From a virus, in IMG/VR virus record IMGVR_UViG_3300002144_000072, positions 1-64,000 of that record: a stretch of 64,000 bases of DNA, one strand, 5' to 3'. The stretch's first letter is position 1. Each line of letters opens with the position of its first letter. The notes under the pieces are model-generated. The model worked only from the letters and a program-made list of their open reading frames with translations, did no database searches and was not told the origin of the DNA. Shown one piece after another: positions 23,965 to 32,493 of the stretch. The translations under genes were made by a program, and so were the position numbers.

Positions 23965-25005
23965 ATGAACTTCAAGTCATTACTTAACAAATTAGACAGT
24001 ATGGAAGCGCCAAAATCGACACCAGCTGCGCCGCAATTAGATAAAGCTGTACAGCTTAACGAAGACGCTCAATTACGTGTTTTAAGCGGACGTACTACTT
24101 ACGTTGCTGAAGCTAAGAAAAAAGCCGATGAAGAAGTTGCTGAAGAAATGAAAGTGGGAGATAAGAAAAAGTCTGCTACTGGTGGCACTATTGAAAAAAC
24201 TGCTACAGGAATTAAGCACACTGCGGGCAAGAACTACAGTGGTAAAGCTGCTGAAAAAGACGAAAAGAAGAAAGACGAAGCAGTTAAAGAAAGTTCCGAT
24301 GCACAAAAAGCTGCTCGTTCTAAGTTCATGGACATGGTAAAAAGCAAAAAAGGTCAAGCTGCTCTATCCACTGCCAAAGCACAACCTAAAGAGAAAGTTT
24401 CACTTAAGAAAGCTCCTTGGGATGACAAGAAAGATGAGTCTGTTAAAGAAAGTAAGAAAGAAGCTGACGGCAAATTACCATCAATGGCACACATTAAGAA
24501 AATGTGCCAGGATGGAAAATCTGTAGCAGAAATTTGTAAAATGCATCCCGATTGCAACCAAAAAGAATTAAAACAGATGATTTCTGATTGCAAAAGCAAA
24601 TTGGAAGAAGGGGCTAAGCCAGACTTCCTAGACATGGACAAAGACGGCGACAAGAAAGAGCCAATGAAGAAAGCAGTTGCTGATAAAAAAGCAGGTCCTA
24701 AGAAAGGTGTTAACCCATTTGCTAAGAAAACTGAAAGTGCAATGATGCCAAAAGGTAAAAAGCGTCCAGTTAAAGAAAGCGTAGAACAAAAACTATCTTT
24801 CAAACAAATGATTCAACTAGTACAAGAAAGCGGTGGCCAACAACAAATCGATCCAATGGACAAAGCATTGTTCAACTGGGCCGAGCGTGTTGCTAAATCT
24901 AAATTAGGTGAAGGCATGAAAGCAGAATTGTTTGCAGGTTTGATCTACGAGCGCAACGGTGGCGTATTTGAAATGTACGATGTACTAAGCGAAGACTCAA
25001 AGTAA
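23965..25005 (+). CDS. Putative prohead core/internal protein, Lys/Glu-rich
   Basis: A 346-residue protein with extreme Lys, Glu, Asp and Ala content, as in phage scaffold or core proteins. It begins MNFKSLLNKLDSME. Candidate prohead-protease sites include VQLNE|DA and YVAE|AK. Residues about 215-235 (KPDFLDMDKDGDKKEPMKKA) carry a DxDxDGD loop like a calcium-binding motif. Two cysteine pairs lie in KMCQDGKSVAEICKMHPDCN. The C-terminal 60 residues look folded (FNWAERVAKSKLGEGMKAEL). A terminator follows. Confidence 0.6.
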   Translation: MNFKSLLNKLDSMEAPKSTPAAPQLDKAVQLNEDAQLRVLSGRTTYVAEAKKKADEEVAEEMKVGDKKKSATGGTIEKTATGIKHTAGKNYSGKAAEKDEKKKDEAVKESSDAQKAARSKFMDMVKSKKGQAALSTAKAQPKEKVSLKKAPWDDKKDESVKESKKEADGKLPSMAHIKKMCQDGKSVAEICKMHPDCNQKELKQMISDCKSKLEEGAKPDFLDMDKDGDKKEPMKKAVADKKAGPKKGVNPFAKKTESAMMPKGKKRPVKESVEQKLSFKQMIQLVQESGGQQQIDPMDKALFNWAERVAKSKLGEGMKAELFAGLIYERNGGVFEMYDVLSEDSK

Positions 25006-25022
25006 TTCCTCCAATTACTAAT

Positions 25023-25055
25023 AAAAAGCCAGTCATAGGTTGACTGGCTTTTTTT
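25023..25055 (+). terminator. Rho-independent terminator after the head cluster
   Basis: A 13-bp stem, AAAAAGCCAGTCA (25023-25035) with TGACTGGCTTTTT (25041-25053), a 5-nt loop TAGGT, and a T-run to 25055. It shares its 3' arm with the -35 of the next promoter. Confidence 0.88.
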
Positions 25056-25068
25056 ATGGCTGTATAAT
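25040..25068 (+). promoter_or_regulatory. Sigma70 promoter overlapping the terminator
   Basis: TTGACT (25040-25045, loop/3' arm of the terminator), 17 nt, TATAAT (25063-25068). Predicted start 25075, giving a 21-nt leader with AAGGAG before the ATG at 25096. Same design as at 14.5 kb. Confidence 0.75.
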
Positions 25069-25095
25069 ATAGATTAACCCTAAGGAGATTATTAT

Positions 25096-25362
25096 ATGGC
25101 AAAGATGTACGGACCTGAAGAAAAAGCAAAGTTGGAACGACTTATTAACGAGGGTTCTAATGTATTGCGAGAAGTTGAAGACCTAACTGAAGGTCTTAAA
25201 GAAACTGTTAAAGCAGTTGCCGAAGAACTTCAAATTAAACCTAGCTGGATTAACAAAGCAATTAGAATTGCCCGTAAGGACAATTGGGCATCGCATGAAG
25301 AAGAGTGGAACGAAATTGAAATGATTCTAGGTGTCACTAAGAATCTTCCAGAGTCTGAATGA
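25096..25362 (+). CDS. dsbA: DsbA-like dsDNA-binding protein
   Basis: An 88-residue helical protein. The segment EDLTEGLKETVKAVAEELQI, then KPSWINKAIRIARKDN resembles the core of T4 DsbA, a small dsDNA-binding protein that binds late promoter regions. The length equals T4 DsbA (89). The resemblance is to pattern and not to a catalytic motif, so the call is moderate. It is the first gene after a terminator-promoter element and precedes the polymerase. Confidence 0.55.
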   Translation: MAKMYGPEEKAKLERLINEGSNVLREVEDLTEGLKETVKAVAEELQIKPSWINKAIRIARKDNWASHEEEWNEIEMILGVTKNLPESE

Positions 25363-25649
25363 TAGAACTATTTTCTGGAACATATCGTTGGGCTAAACGA
25401 GATTACAAAGAATGGCCGCTAAGGTTTATTTTAGAAATCTCAGCTTGGTTTATGAGCATTGTTTGCGCAGTGTGGATGGGATTAACTTTACCTAATCCTC
25501 CGTTTCTAATTTTATATCCGTTGTTTATTATGCAATGTGCTGTATTTGGATGGGCTGCTTGGACTCGTAAAAGTACAGGAATGGTTGCTAACTACTTACT
25601 GCTAGTCACTATTGATATTATAGCATTGATTCGCTTGATAAGTATGTAA
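25359..25649 (+). CDS. Membrane protein, three predicted helices
   Basis: A 96-residue protein with hydrophobic stretches near residues 22-42 (FILEISAWFMSIVCAVWMGL), 46-65 (NPPFLILYPLFIMQCAVFGW) and 75-93, and a positive N-terminal end. It probably inserts in the host inner membrane. ATGA-coupled to the DsbA-like gene. Function unknown. Confidence 0.55.
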   Translation: MIELFSGTYRWAKRDYKEWPLRFILEISAWFMSIVCAVWMGLTLPNPPFLILYPLFIMQCAVFGWAAWTRKSTGMVANYLLLVTIDIIALIRLISM

Positions 25650-25689
25650 GAGAAAGGTTTGATCAGCCACAATTGATTGTATTGGTATT

Positions 25690-25715
25690 TGCGAGCCGCA
25701 ATTCGCATAAAGGAG
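25690..25715 (+). promoter_or_regulatory. Hairpin before the gp43 ribosome site
   Basis: TGCGA (25690-25694) and TCGCA (25703-25707) form a 5-bp stem with an 8-nt loop GCCGCAAT, 3 nt before the AGGAG site (25711-25715) of gene 43. T4 gp43 represses its own translation through a hairpin with 5 bp and 8 nt overlapping its ribosome site, so this may be an equivalent operator. Confidence 0.5.
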
Positions 25716-25719
25716 AAAT

Positions 25720-28389
25720 ATGAGCTACGTTGACGCATTCTATGATCGCGACGAGGACATTATACGTGTCGTCGAGCGCAATGACAAAGGTGAAAGGCAT
25801 TATAAAGATTATCCTGCCAGACACATCTTTTATTATAAAGACCCCAAGGGCAAGTTCCTTTCAATTAAAGGTGAACCATTAACTAGAGTGACTTCTAGGA
25901 ATGTTAAAGAACACCGCAAAGAACTTGCAATTTATTCAAACAAAAAACTATATGAATCAGACATTAAGCCTGTATTCCGTTGTCTAGAAGACAACTATCT
26001 TAATCAAGATGCCCCCAAGCTAAACGTAGCATGGTTCGACATTGAGGTAGACTTTGATCCAGAACGTGGCTATGCTTCACCAGAAGATGCATTCATGCCA
26101 ATTACTGCTATCGCTGTCTACCTACAATGGATGCAGACTATGGTATGTTTAGCAATTCCTCCTAAGACATTATCAATGGAAGAAGCTGAAAAGCAAGTAG
26201 CAGAGTTTCCCAACACAATGCTTTTTAAGAACGAAGCAGATATGTTAGATACGTTCTTAGACTTAATTCAAGATGCAGACGTACTAAGTGGCTGGAACAG
26301 TGAAGGATTCGATATTCCGTATACTGTTAACCGTGTCACTAAAGTTCTAAGCAAAGAAGATACTAGACGATTCTGCTTGTGGAATCAGTTGCCGAAGAAA
26401 CGTGAATACGAAAAGTACGGCAAGACTGCTATTACATACGACTTCGTGGGTCGTGTACACTTGGATAGTTTGAACTTGTATCGTAAGTACACCTATGAAG
26501 AACGTCACAGCTATCGACTAGATGCTATTGGTGAGATCGAAGTAGGTGAGAACAAGACCGTCTACGAAGGCTCACTTGATCAGTTATACAACAATGACTT
26601 TAAAAAGTTTATTGAATATAACAGACAGGATACTATGCTTCTTGAGAAACTTGACAAGAAGTTAAAGTTTATGGATCTTGCTAACACACTAGCACATGAG
26701 TGTACTGTGTTGCTAATGACTACCATGGGTGCTGTGGCTGTGACCGAGCAGGCTATTATTAACGAAGCTCACAAGCGTGGCATGATTGTTCCTAATCGTA
26801 TTAGCCGTGATGAGAACGTTGATACACAGGCTGCGGGTGCATATGTTGCGTTTCCTAAGAAAGGAATTCACGAGTGGATTGGCTCACTGGATATTAATTC
26901 ACTGTATCCATCTGCGATTCGTGCATTAAACATGGGTCCAGAGACTATTGTTGGACAGTTGCGACAAGATGGTACTAACGACTTTGTTGCTGCTCAAATG
27001 GGCAAGGGTAAGTCATTCGCAGGTGCTTGGGAAGGTATCTTCGGAAGTTTAGAATATACTGCTGTAATGGAACGAAATGTCAGTCGAGATATTACAATTG
27101 ATTGGGAAGATGGTGGAAGCGATACATTAAGTGCTGCACAAGCATACGACTTGATATTTGAAAGCAACCAACCTTGGATGATTAGTGCTAACGGTACTAT
27201 CTTTACCTACGAAAAGGAAGGTATTATTCCTGGCTTGCTCAAGCGTTGGTATGCTGAACGTAAAGACATGCAGAAAAAACTCAAAGAATGTATTGCTGCC
27301 GGCAACAAGATTGAAGAAGAGTATTGGGACAAGCGTCAGTTAGTTAAGAAGATTAACTTGAATAGTTTGTACGGTGCTATCCTTAATGCTGGTTGCAGAT
27401 TCTTTGATAACCGTATTGGACAATCAACTACACTAACTGGTCGTGCTATTGCACAACACATGGCTGGAAAAGTAAATGAAATTATCACAGGCGAATTTGA
27501 TCACACAGGTAAAGCAATTATCTATGGTGATACAGACTCCTGTTATTTCTCAGCGTATGCCACGCTAAGAAAAGAAATTGACAAGGGCGCACTGCCTTGG
27601 ACAAGAGAGAGTGTAATTGAACTTTACGATACTATAGGAGAAACTGTAAATGACACATTCCCAAAATTTATGCAAGATGCTTTCCACTGCCCCAAGACTC
27701 GAGGAGAGGTCATTAAGGCAGGTCGCGAGATTGTTGCTTCCAAGGGACTATTCATCACCAAGAAGCGATACGCAGTTCTCTACTACGACAAAGAAGGTAA
27801 GCGAGCAGACAAAGAAGGACACGGCGGAAAGATCAAGGCAATGGGACTCGATCTCAAGCGGTCAGATACCCCTGTTGTTATCCAAGACTTTTTAAGTGAA
27901 GTATTGACTCGTGTACTAAACGGTGAGACTAAAGAATCTATTCTAGAGTACATTACTGAGTTTAGAACTGAGTTTAAACTTCGTCCAGGTTGGGAGAAAG
28001 GCAGTCCTAAACGTGCAAACAAGATTTCAGAGTATCGAGACAAAGAAAAGAAAGCAGGCAAGACTAACATGCCCGGGCATGTCCGTGCTAGTTTGAACTG
28101 GAACACTTTGAAACGGTTAAACTCTGACAAGTATTCTGTGGCTATTATAGATGGTGCTAAAGTTATTGTCTGTAAGGTCAAAGATAATCCAATGGGGTAT
28201 ACTAGTGTTGCATACCCTGTAGATGAACTACGGTTGCCGCAATGGTTTAAAGACTTACCATTCAATGATGCAGAAATGGAAACTGCTGTCATTGATGAAA
28301 AGCTAGGAAACTTGATTGGAGTACTAGAATGGGATATCAGTTCTACAAGAAATGATAATACCTTCGGTAAACTATTTGACTTTGAGTAA
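25720..28389 (+). CDS. 43: DNA polymerase gp43, family B
   Basis: An 889-residue replicative polymerase with proofreading exonuclease, close in length to T4 gp43 (898). Exo I FDIEVDFD is at residues 106-113 (D107, E109). Motif A SLDINSLYPS lies near 388-397, motif B KKINLNSLYGA near 543-555, and motif C YGDTDS at 602-607. All catalytic aspartates are present. AAGGAG precedes the ATG. Works with gp45 and gp44/62. No intein or split is seen. Confidence 0.95.
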   Translation: MSYVDAFYDRDEDIIRVVERNDKGERHYKDYPARHIFYYKDPKGKFLSIKGEPLTRVTSRNVKEHRKELAIYSNKKLYESDIKPVFRCLEDNYLNQDAPKLNVAWFDIEVDFDPERGYASPEDAFMPITAIAVYLQWMQTMVCLAIPPKTLSMEEAEKQVAEFPNTMLFKNEADMLDTFLDLIQDADVLSGWNSEGFDIPYTVNRVTKVLSKEDTRRFCLWNQLPKKREYEKYGKTAITYDFVGRVHLDSLNLYRKYTYEERHSYRLDAIGEIEVGENKTVYEGSLDQLYNNDFKKFIEYNRQDTMLLEKLDKKLKFMDLANTLAHECTVLLMTTMGAVAVTEQAIINEAHKRGMIVPNRISRDENVDTQAAGAYVAFPKKGIHEWIGSLDINSLYPSAIRALNMGPETIVGQLRQDGTNDFVAAQMGKGKSFAGAWEGIFGSLEYTAVMERNVSRDITIDWEDGGSDTLSAAQAYDLIFESNQPWMISANGTIFTYEKEGIIPGLLKRWYAERKDMQKKLKECIAAGNKIEEEYWDKRQLVKKINLNSLYGAILNAGCRFFDNRIGQSTTLTGRAIAQHMAGKVNEIITGEFDHTGKAIIYGDTDSCYFSAYATLRKEIDKGALPWTRESVIELYDTIGETVNDTFPKFMQDAFHCPKTRGEVIKAGREIVASKGLFITKKRYAVLYYDKEGKRADKEGHGGKIKAMGLDLKRSDTPVVIQDFLSEVLTRVLNGETKESILEYITEFRTEFKLRPGWEKGSPKRANKISEYRDKEKKAGKTNMPGHVRASLNWNTLKRLNSDKYSVAIIDGAKVIVCKVKDNPMGYTSVAYPVDELRLPQWFKDLPFNDAEMETAVIDEKLGNLIGVLEWDISSTRNDNTFGKLFDFE

Positions 28390-28397
28390 ATTCATGG

Positions 28398-28426
28398 TTG
28401 ACATTCACATCAAGTCCAATTATAAT
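28398..28426 (+). promoter_or_regulatory. Perfect sigma70 promoter for gene 45
   Basis: TTGACA (28398-28403), 17 nt, TATAAT (28421-28426), in the 61-bp gap after gene 43. Predicted start 28433, leaving an 18-nt leader with GGAG. This allows high clamp expression separate from polymerase. Confidence 0.8.
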
Positions 28427-28450
28427 ATTAACATACATGGAGATTTCTAA

Positions 28451-29188
28451 ATGAAAGATATTTTGCAAGACATTGTGTCGCATACACAAAACCTAGGCTT
28501 CTTAACTACAGTTAAAGTCACAGGCACAGAAAGCGGTACATCTATTAACTCAATGGCAGACGATCGTTCTGTTATTATGGAAGCTACTACTGCTGGTCCG
28601 TATCCAGATATGATCGGTGTCTTTGGTATGCCGCAACTTAACAAGTTGAAGTATTTGCTAGACGGCGCTGAGTATAAAGACAACGCTAAGATTACAATTA
28701 CTACAGCAGAACGTAATGGCGACACATTGCCAGTGGGTTTACACTTTGAAAACAAAGACGGCGACTTTAAAAACGACTACCGTTTTATGAATACAGAAAT
28801 TATCAACGAAAAGATGAAGACTGTCAAGTTCCGTGGTGTTAAGTGGGATGTAGAGATTGAGCCTACAGTTAGTTCAGTACAACGCTTTAACTTTCAAGCA
28901 GGCGCTAACAACGAACATCCTACGTTCTTAGCTAAGACAGATAGCGGCAACTTAAAGTTTATCTTTGGTGATGCTAGCACACATGGTGGTGAGTTTGTAT
29001 TTGCTACGGGTGTTGACGGTAAGTTGGATCGTGGTTGGACTTGGCCAGTGATGCCGATCTTGAGTATTCTTAAGATTGCCGATGTTAATAACACTAAGAT
29101 GTCGTTGAGTAATGAAGGTGCTATCCAGATTACTTTAGACAGTGGTCTAGCAACTTACAAATATATCATTCCAGCACAAGCGGCCTAA
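28451..29188 (+). CDS. 45: Sliding clamp gp45
   Basis: A 245-residue protein with the alternating beta/alpha pattern of a T4-type clamp (T4 gp45 is 228). The segment MIGVFGMPQLNKLKYLLDGA corresponds to the gp45 helix DLNGFLGILSL region, and the protein ends in a beta strand YKYIIPAQ. The assignment rests on length, fold-like pattern and position right after gene 43. In T4 the clamp is also the co-activator of late transcription. GGAG site at 28439. Confidence 0.75.
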   Translation: MKDILQDIVSHTQNLGFLTTVKVTGTESGTSINSMADDRSVIMEATTAGPYPDMIGVFGMPQLNKLKYLLDGAEYKDNAKITITTAERNGDTLPVGLHFENKDGDFKNDYRFMNTEIINEKMKTVKFRGVKWDVEIEPTVSSVQRFNFQAGANNEHPTFLAKTDSGNLKFIFGDASTHGGEFVFATGVDGKLDRGWTWPVMPILSILKIADVNNTKMSLSNEGAIQITLDSGLATYKYIIPAQAA

Positions 29189-29196
29189 ATATTAAT

Positions 29197-30732
29197 ATGA
29201 AAAAACCAGTTGACTTAACACCCTTACAGAAAGACTACGCAGTCTACTTGCCTGCGATTAGTTCTTTTTACTCAACATACATTGCCAAGCAACGTAAAGG
29301 AGAGTTTGTACCCAAGGATCGAATCCCAGCGGGGTTTGATCGCGGAATTGAAGGCATGAACTTCTTAAACCCAGAAGAAGGATACTTCTATTACAAGTTT
29401 GGTTTGTATTCAGCTGGTCATGCACAGTTAGACCTTAACAAGACTATGGATCATGATGCTATGGTACAGCAACGTGATCGTAGCAAGACTATGATCTTAG
29501 GCGACTCAGGCGGATATCAGATCGGTAAAGGCATTCTTAAGTTTGATTGGCTTGACTTTGAAGGCAAAGCAGCTAATAAGACACGTGATGATATTCTTAA
29601 CTGGCTTGAACTAACTGCTGACTGGTCCATGATGCTAGACGTTCCGACTTGGGCATGTGATCATATTCACAGTCCTAAGACCGGATTGAAGTCATTTGAA
29701 GACTGCCTGGATAAAACTCGTCACAACAACAAGTACTTCTTAGAAAATCGCTTAGGTGCTACTAAGTTCTTAAACGTTTTACAAGGAAGCAACTGGGATA
29801 CTGCGGAAGCGTGGTACGAAGGTGTTAAAGAGTTCAGTGACACTAAAGTTTGGGGCGAAAAAGCCGCTGAAGGTTGGGCAATGGGTGGTGCTAATATGTG
29901 CAAGATGCATATTACTCTACGTCGATTAATCACTATGCGCTTTGATGGTATGTTAGAAGGCAAGGATTGGATGCACTTCTTGGGTACTGCACAGTTAGAT
30001 TGGTCGTGCTACTTGACTAGTATTCAACGTCAGGTCCGTAAACATATTAATCCTAACTTTACAATCAGCTTTGACTGTGCGTCACCGTTCATTGCAACTG
30101 CACACGGACTTGTTTACACTAATAGTCAGCATACAGCCAAGCGATGGAGTGTTATCATGGACAAGGCTCCGGACAATAAAGCACTTGCATCACGTCCAGA
30201 CATTCCGTTTCCATTCGAAAGCGAAATTGGTCGTAGACTAAACATCTCTGATATCTGTCATTACAAGCCAGGAATGTTAAACAAGATTGGCAAAGAAGGC
30301 AAGACATCGTGGGATAGCTTTGGTTATGCTCTAATGATGGGTCATAATGTGTATCAACACATTGTTGCTGTACAACGTGCTAACAATTTGGCAGATATCG
30401 AGCTTGCTAAGATTCGTCCAGACTGGAGACAGTGGAAGAAGAACAAAGATCGTGATATGAGCGATGAGTACAGTGATTGGGTTCCACGGAACATCTTGTA
30501 CTTTGATCGCTTTGTTGAAGAACTGTTTGACTGCCCGGACAAAGAATCTGCATTTGATATGATTAAAGAAGCTGAAACTAGAGGCTTTATGCAGAATTTG
30601 GAAGGCTCACGCTTGCGTGGTGGTGTCACTAATATCTCAAATGACTTGTTCTACGAAGAAGGTGAAGAAGATAAAGATTCGTGGAATGACGATCGAGAAG
30701 ATACCGAATTGGATAAACTTGTAGCCGAATAA
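29197..30732 (+). CDS. dpdA: DpdA-like 7-deazaguanine DNA transglycosylase (TGT superfamily)
   Basis: A 511-residue protein of the tRNA-guanine transglycosylase fold. LGDSGGYQIG (D103) matches the TGT acid/base motif DSGGFQ, LQGS matches VQGG, GWAMGG (226-231) matches GYAIGG, and SFDCASP (D293) matches the nucleophile motif FDCxxP. The TGT zinc motif CxCxxC is absent, though a following H region (GHNVYQHIVAVQRA) is kept. Loss of canonical tRNA-type features and the presence of FolE and QueE nearby fit DpdA, which swaps guanine in DNA for preQ0. No ribosome site precedes the ATG. Confidence 0.78.
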   Translation: MKKPVDLTPLQKDYAVYLPAISSFYSTYIAKQRKGEFVPKDRIPAGFDRGIEGMNFLNPEEGYFYYKFGLYSAGHAQLDLNKTMDHDAMVQQRDRSKTMILGDSGGYQIGKGILKFDWLDFEGKAANKTRDDILNWLELTADWSMMLDVPTWACDHIHSPKTGLKSFEDCLDKTRHNNKYFLENRLGATKFLNVLQGSNWDTAEAWYEGVKEFSDTKVWGEKAAEGWAMGGANMCKMHITLRRLITMRFDGMLEGKDWMHFLGTAQLDWSCYLTSIQRQVRKHINPNFTISFDCASPFIATAHGLVYTNSQHTAKRWSVIMDKAPDNKALASRPDIPFPFESEIGRRLNISDICHYKPGMLNKIGKEGKTSWDSFGYALMMGHNVYQHIVAVQRANNLADIELAKIRPDWRQWKKNKDRDMSDEYSDWVPRNILYFDRFVEELFDCPDKESAFDMIKEAETRGFMQNLEGSRLRGGVTNISNDLFYEEGEEDKDSWNDDREDTELDKLVAE

Positions 30733-30743
30733 GGAAACTTACT

Positions 30744-30926
30744 ATGTACGAAAGAAGAATTGCGTTCTTAGAAGAAACACATCGAGTGTTGGATAAACAA
30801 ATTATCTCTTTAGAAAAAAGCGGTGATGCTACTAGCGAGAGAATCACCGATTTGAAGAAAAAGAAGTTGACAATGAAAGATGAACTTGCTATACTAATAC
30901 ATAAGCAAAACAACACCCTGAACTAA
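30744..30926 (+). CDS. DUF465/YdcH-like small coiled-coil protein
   Basis: A 60-residue helical hairpin protein. EETHRVLDKQIISLEKSG, then ITDLKKKKLTMKDELAILI matches the DUF465 (YdcH) pattern EHxxLDxxIxxLE...LKKxKLxLKDEI. AAGGA lies upstream. The family is common in proteobacteria and of unknown role. A sigma70 promoter is embedded in its 3' end. Confidence 0.65.
   Translation: MYERRIAFLEETHRVLDKQIISLEKSGDATSERITDLKKKKLTMKDELAILIHKQNNTLN
30867..30895 (+). promoter_or_regulatory. Sigma70 promoter before 30934
   Basis: TTGACA (30867-30872), 17 nt, TATACT (30890-30895). Predicted start about 30902, 32 nt before the next ATG. In coding sequence, but spacing and position are ideal. Confidence 0.55.
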
Positions 30927-30933
30927 GGCAACT

Positions 30934-31140
30934 ATGTCCTCTACATTTACACTCAATCGAACACAAGTTGAAAAACTTGCTAAGATGACTCAACACTTCA
31001 AAGAAGTAGAATGGTTTACTTTGGAAGAAACACGTTGTAGCGGCATTGGCCCTACGGTCACTGTTAAATTCAACCTTTTCAACGATAATGACAAAGATAA
31101 CGACACTACCGTTGATATTACAGATGTGAGTACATGGTAA
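30934..31140 (+). CDS. Conserved small protein of unknown function
   Basis: A 68-residue acidic protein (LFNDNDKDNDTTVDITDVST) with an AAGG site before the ATG. No domain is recognised. It overlaps the next start. Confidence 0.5.
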   Translation: MSSTFTLNRTQVEKLAKMTQHFKEVEWFTLEETRCSGIGPTVTVKFNLFNDNDKDNDTTVDITDVSTW

Positions 31141-31571
31141 TGAGTGAAGATCAAGAATACGAACAATTTACTAAAAACATGGAAGAACGTTTTCCAAAAA
31201 TGTTTAGTAGTCCATACGGTGGATTTGCTGTAGGTGCTGGCTGGTATCCCATTTTAGAAAAGCTGTGTGATAACATTCAAAATCATGTTGATTGGAAGAA
31301 CAGAGAAACTCTAGTTGTGCCACAAGTTGTCGTAGCACAGATTAAAGAAAAGTTTGGTGGTTTGCGATTTTACTACGATGGCGGCGATGACTACATTCGC
31401 GGACTAGTTAGCATGGCAGAATCGTGGGCAGACCGTGCTTGTGAAACATGCGGTGGCGCTGGTAAAAAGCGTAATAGTGGTTGGATTCGTACGCTGTGCG
31501 ATCTCCATGAAGAAGAACTGCAAGAACGTAAACGTACACAAGAAATGAAAGTATCGGGGTTAGAAGAATGA
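31134..31571 (+). CDS. Conserved protein with CxxC zinc-ribbon-like tail
   Basis: A 145-residue protein starting at 31134 or, in a TAATG overlap, at 31140. The middle contains VVVAQIKEKFGGLRFYYDGG, and the C-terminus has ACETCGGAGKKRNSGWIRTL followed by CDLHEEE, a possible metal site (C-x2-C and a later C-x2-H). No catalytic motif. Function unknown. Confidence 0.5.
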   Translation: MVMSEDQEYEQFTKNMEERFPKMFSSPYGGFAVGAGWYPILEKLCDNIQNHVDWKNRETLVVPQVVVAQIKEKFGGLRFYYDGGDDYIRGLVSMAESWADRACETCGGAGKKRNSGWIRTLCDLHEEELQERKRTQEMKVSGLEE

Positions 31572-32101
31572 AACGTAATTATGAAACAGGTGTTGCTGAT
31601 AGTATTAGCTTCTTTACAGGTATTGAAATCGAAACAACTCCTGCTTACGGAAAGAAAACTCTTTTCGTAGTAGGTGTACATGATCCTTATCAAGTCATGG
31701 CAGAAGCTAATAAACACAATTGCACTCATATATACTTTGGTGCTAATCAAAGTTTTCCTAAACTCGAAACCAACGATGCAGCAGGTTGGGCACTGTGGGA
31801 AAACATGATCTATGTATGTTTAGATGCAGATGACGAGTTTTGGTGTACACTAGACCTCGATGTATCACAAGTTGAAGGACTACTAGAAAGTGGTCTTACA
31901 GAAAAACGTCAGTTCATTCCGCAACTTAGTGTTAAGATCCCATACATTCAGCAACTAGGATACAATGCTACAATTAAAATTGACGATACCGGTTTTAAAG
32001 CATCTAATCCCGGTGTGTGGTGTCACTTGATTGCAGACATGATGGATCGTGAAAGATTCACTAGCTGGGATCAATATGGCAAAGATGAGATTATCAAATA
32101 A
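31568..32101 (+). CDS. Conserved protein of unknown function
   Basis: A 177-residue alpha/beta protein, ATGA-coupled to the preceding gene. FFTGIEIETTPAYGKKTLFV marks the N-terminal half and NPGVWCHLIADMMDRERFTS the C-terminal. No cofactor motif is visible. This kind of protein is widespread in marine T4-like phages. Confidence 0.55.
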   Translation: MKRNYETGVADSISFFTGIEIETTPAYGKKTLFVVGVHDPYQVMAEANKHNCTHIYFGANQSFPKLETNDAAGWALWENMIYVCLDADDEFWCTLDLDVSQVEGLLESGLTEKRQFIPQLSVKIPYIQQLGYNATIKIDDTGFKASNPGVWCHLIADMMDRERFTSWDQYGKDEIIK

Positions 32102-32493
32102 TGGGAACACACGGTCCAGCATACGCAACTGCTTCTAGTAGAGCGTCAACTCGTATATCACGTGGAATAGGCATTCCACTTCAATCCCGTAAAGCAATTA
32201 AAAAAGTAAAAACTATGAAATTAACATTTAGACAACGATTCCTCAACTGGCTTTTTGAAGAAAAAGCAGAAGCTGATGACTACAGTAATCACTCTGTCTC
32301 AGTTGATGAGTCTAAGCTTCATTCCGAAGGCATGCGTTTACAAATATATTCAGCGTCGGGCGGATTTGTTATTGAAACTAGAAAATATGATCGCCGTAAA
32401 GATGAGAACATTACCTCAATGTATGTTATTACAGAAGAAATGGATCTTGGAAACGAAATCGGAAAGATTCTCACTATGGAAAGTTTGAAGTAA
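32101..32493 (+). CDS. Conserved protein of unknown function
   Basis: Starts in a TAATG overlap and has 130 residues. The first 38 residues are Ser/Arg/Lys-rich and look different from the rest; an internal ATG at 32215 (MKLTFRQRFLNWLFEEK) may be the true start, giving 92 residues. The C-terminal half (SGGFVIETRKYDRRKDENIT, then GNEIGKILTMESLK) is a compact alpha/beta domain. Function unknown. Confidence 0.5.
   Translation: MGTHGPAYATASSRASTRISRGIGIPLQSRKAIKKVKTMKLTFRQRFLNWLFEEKAEADDYSNHSVSVDESKLHSEGMRLQIYSASGGFVIETRKYDRRKDENITSMYVITEEMDLGNEIGKILTMESLK

Noticed and set aside
25650-25719. tRNA or small RNA gene before gene 43
   Set aside because: Only 70 bp and no cloverleaf; the structure is a single short hairpin by the ribosome site.
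28437-28454. Five-codon ORF (ATG GAG ATT TCT AAA TGA) overlapping the gene 45 start
   Set aside because: GGAG within it is better explained as the gene 45 ribosome site; no sign of translation.
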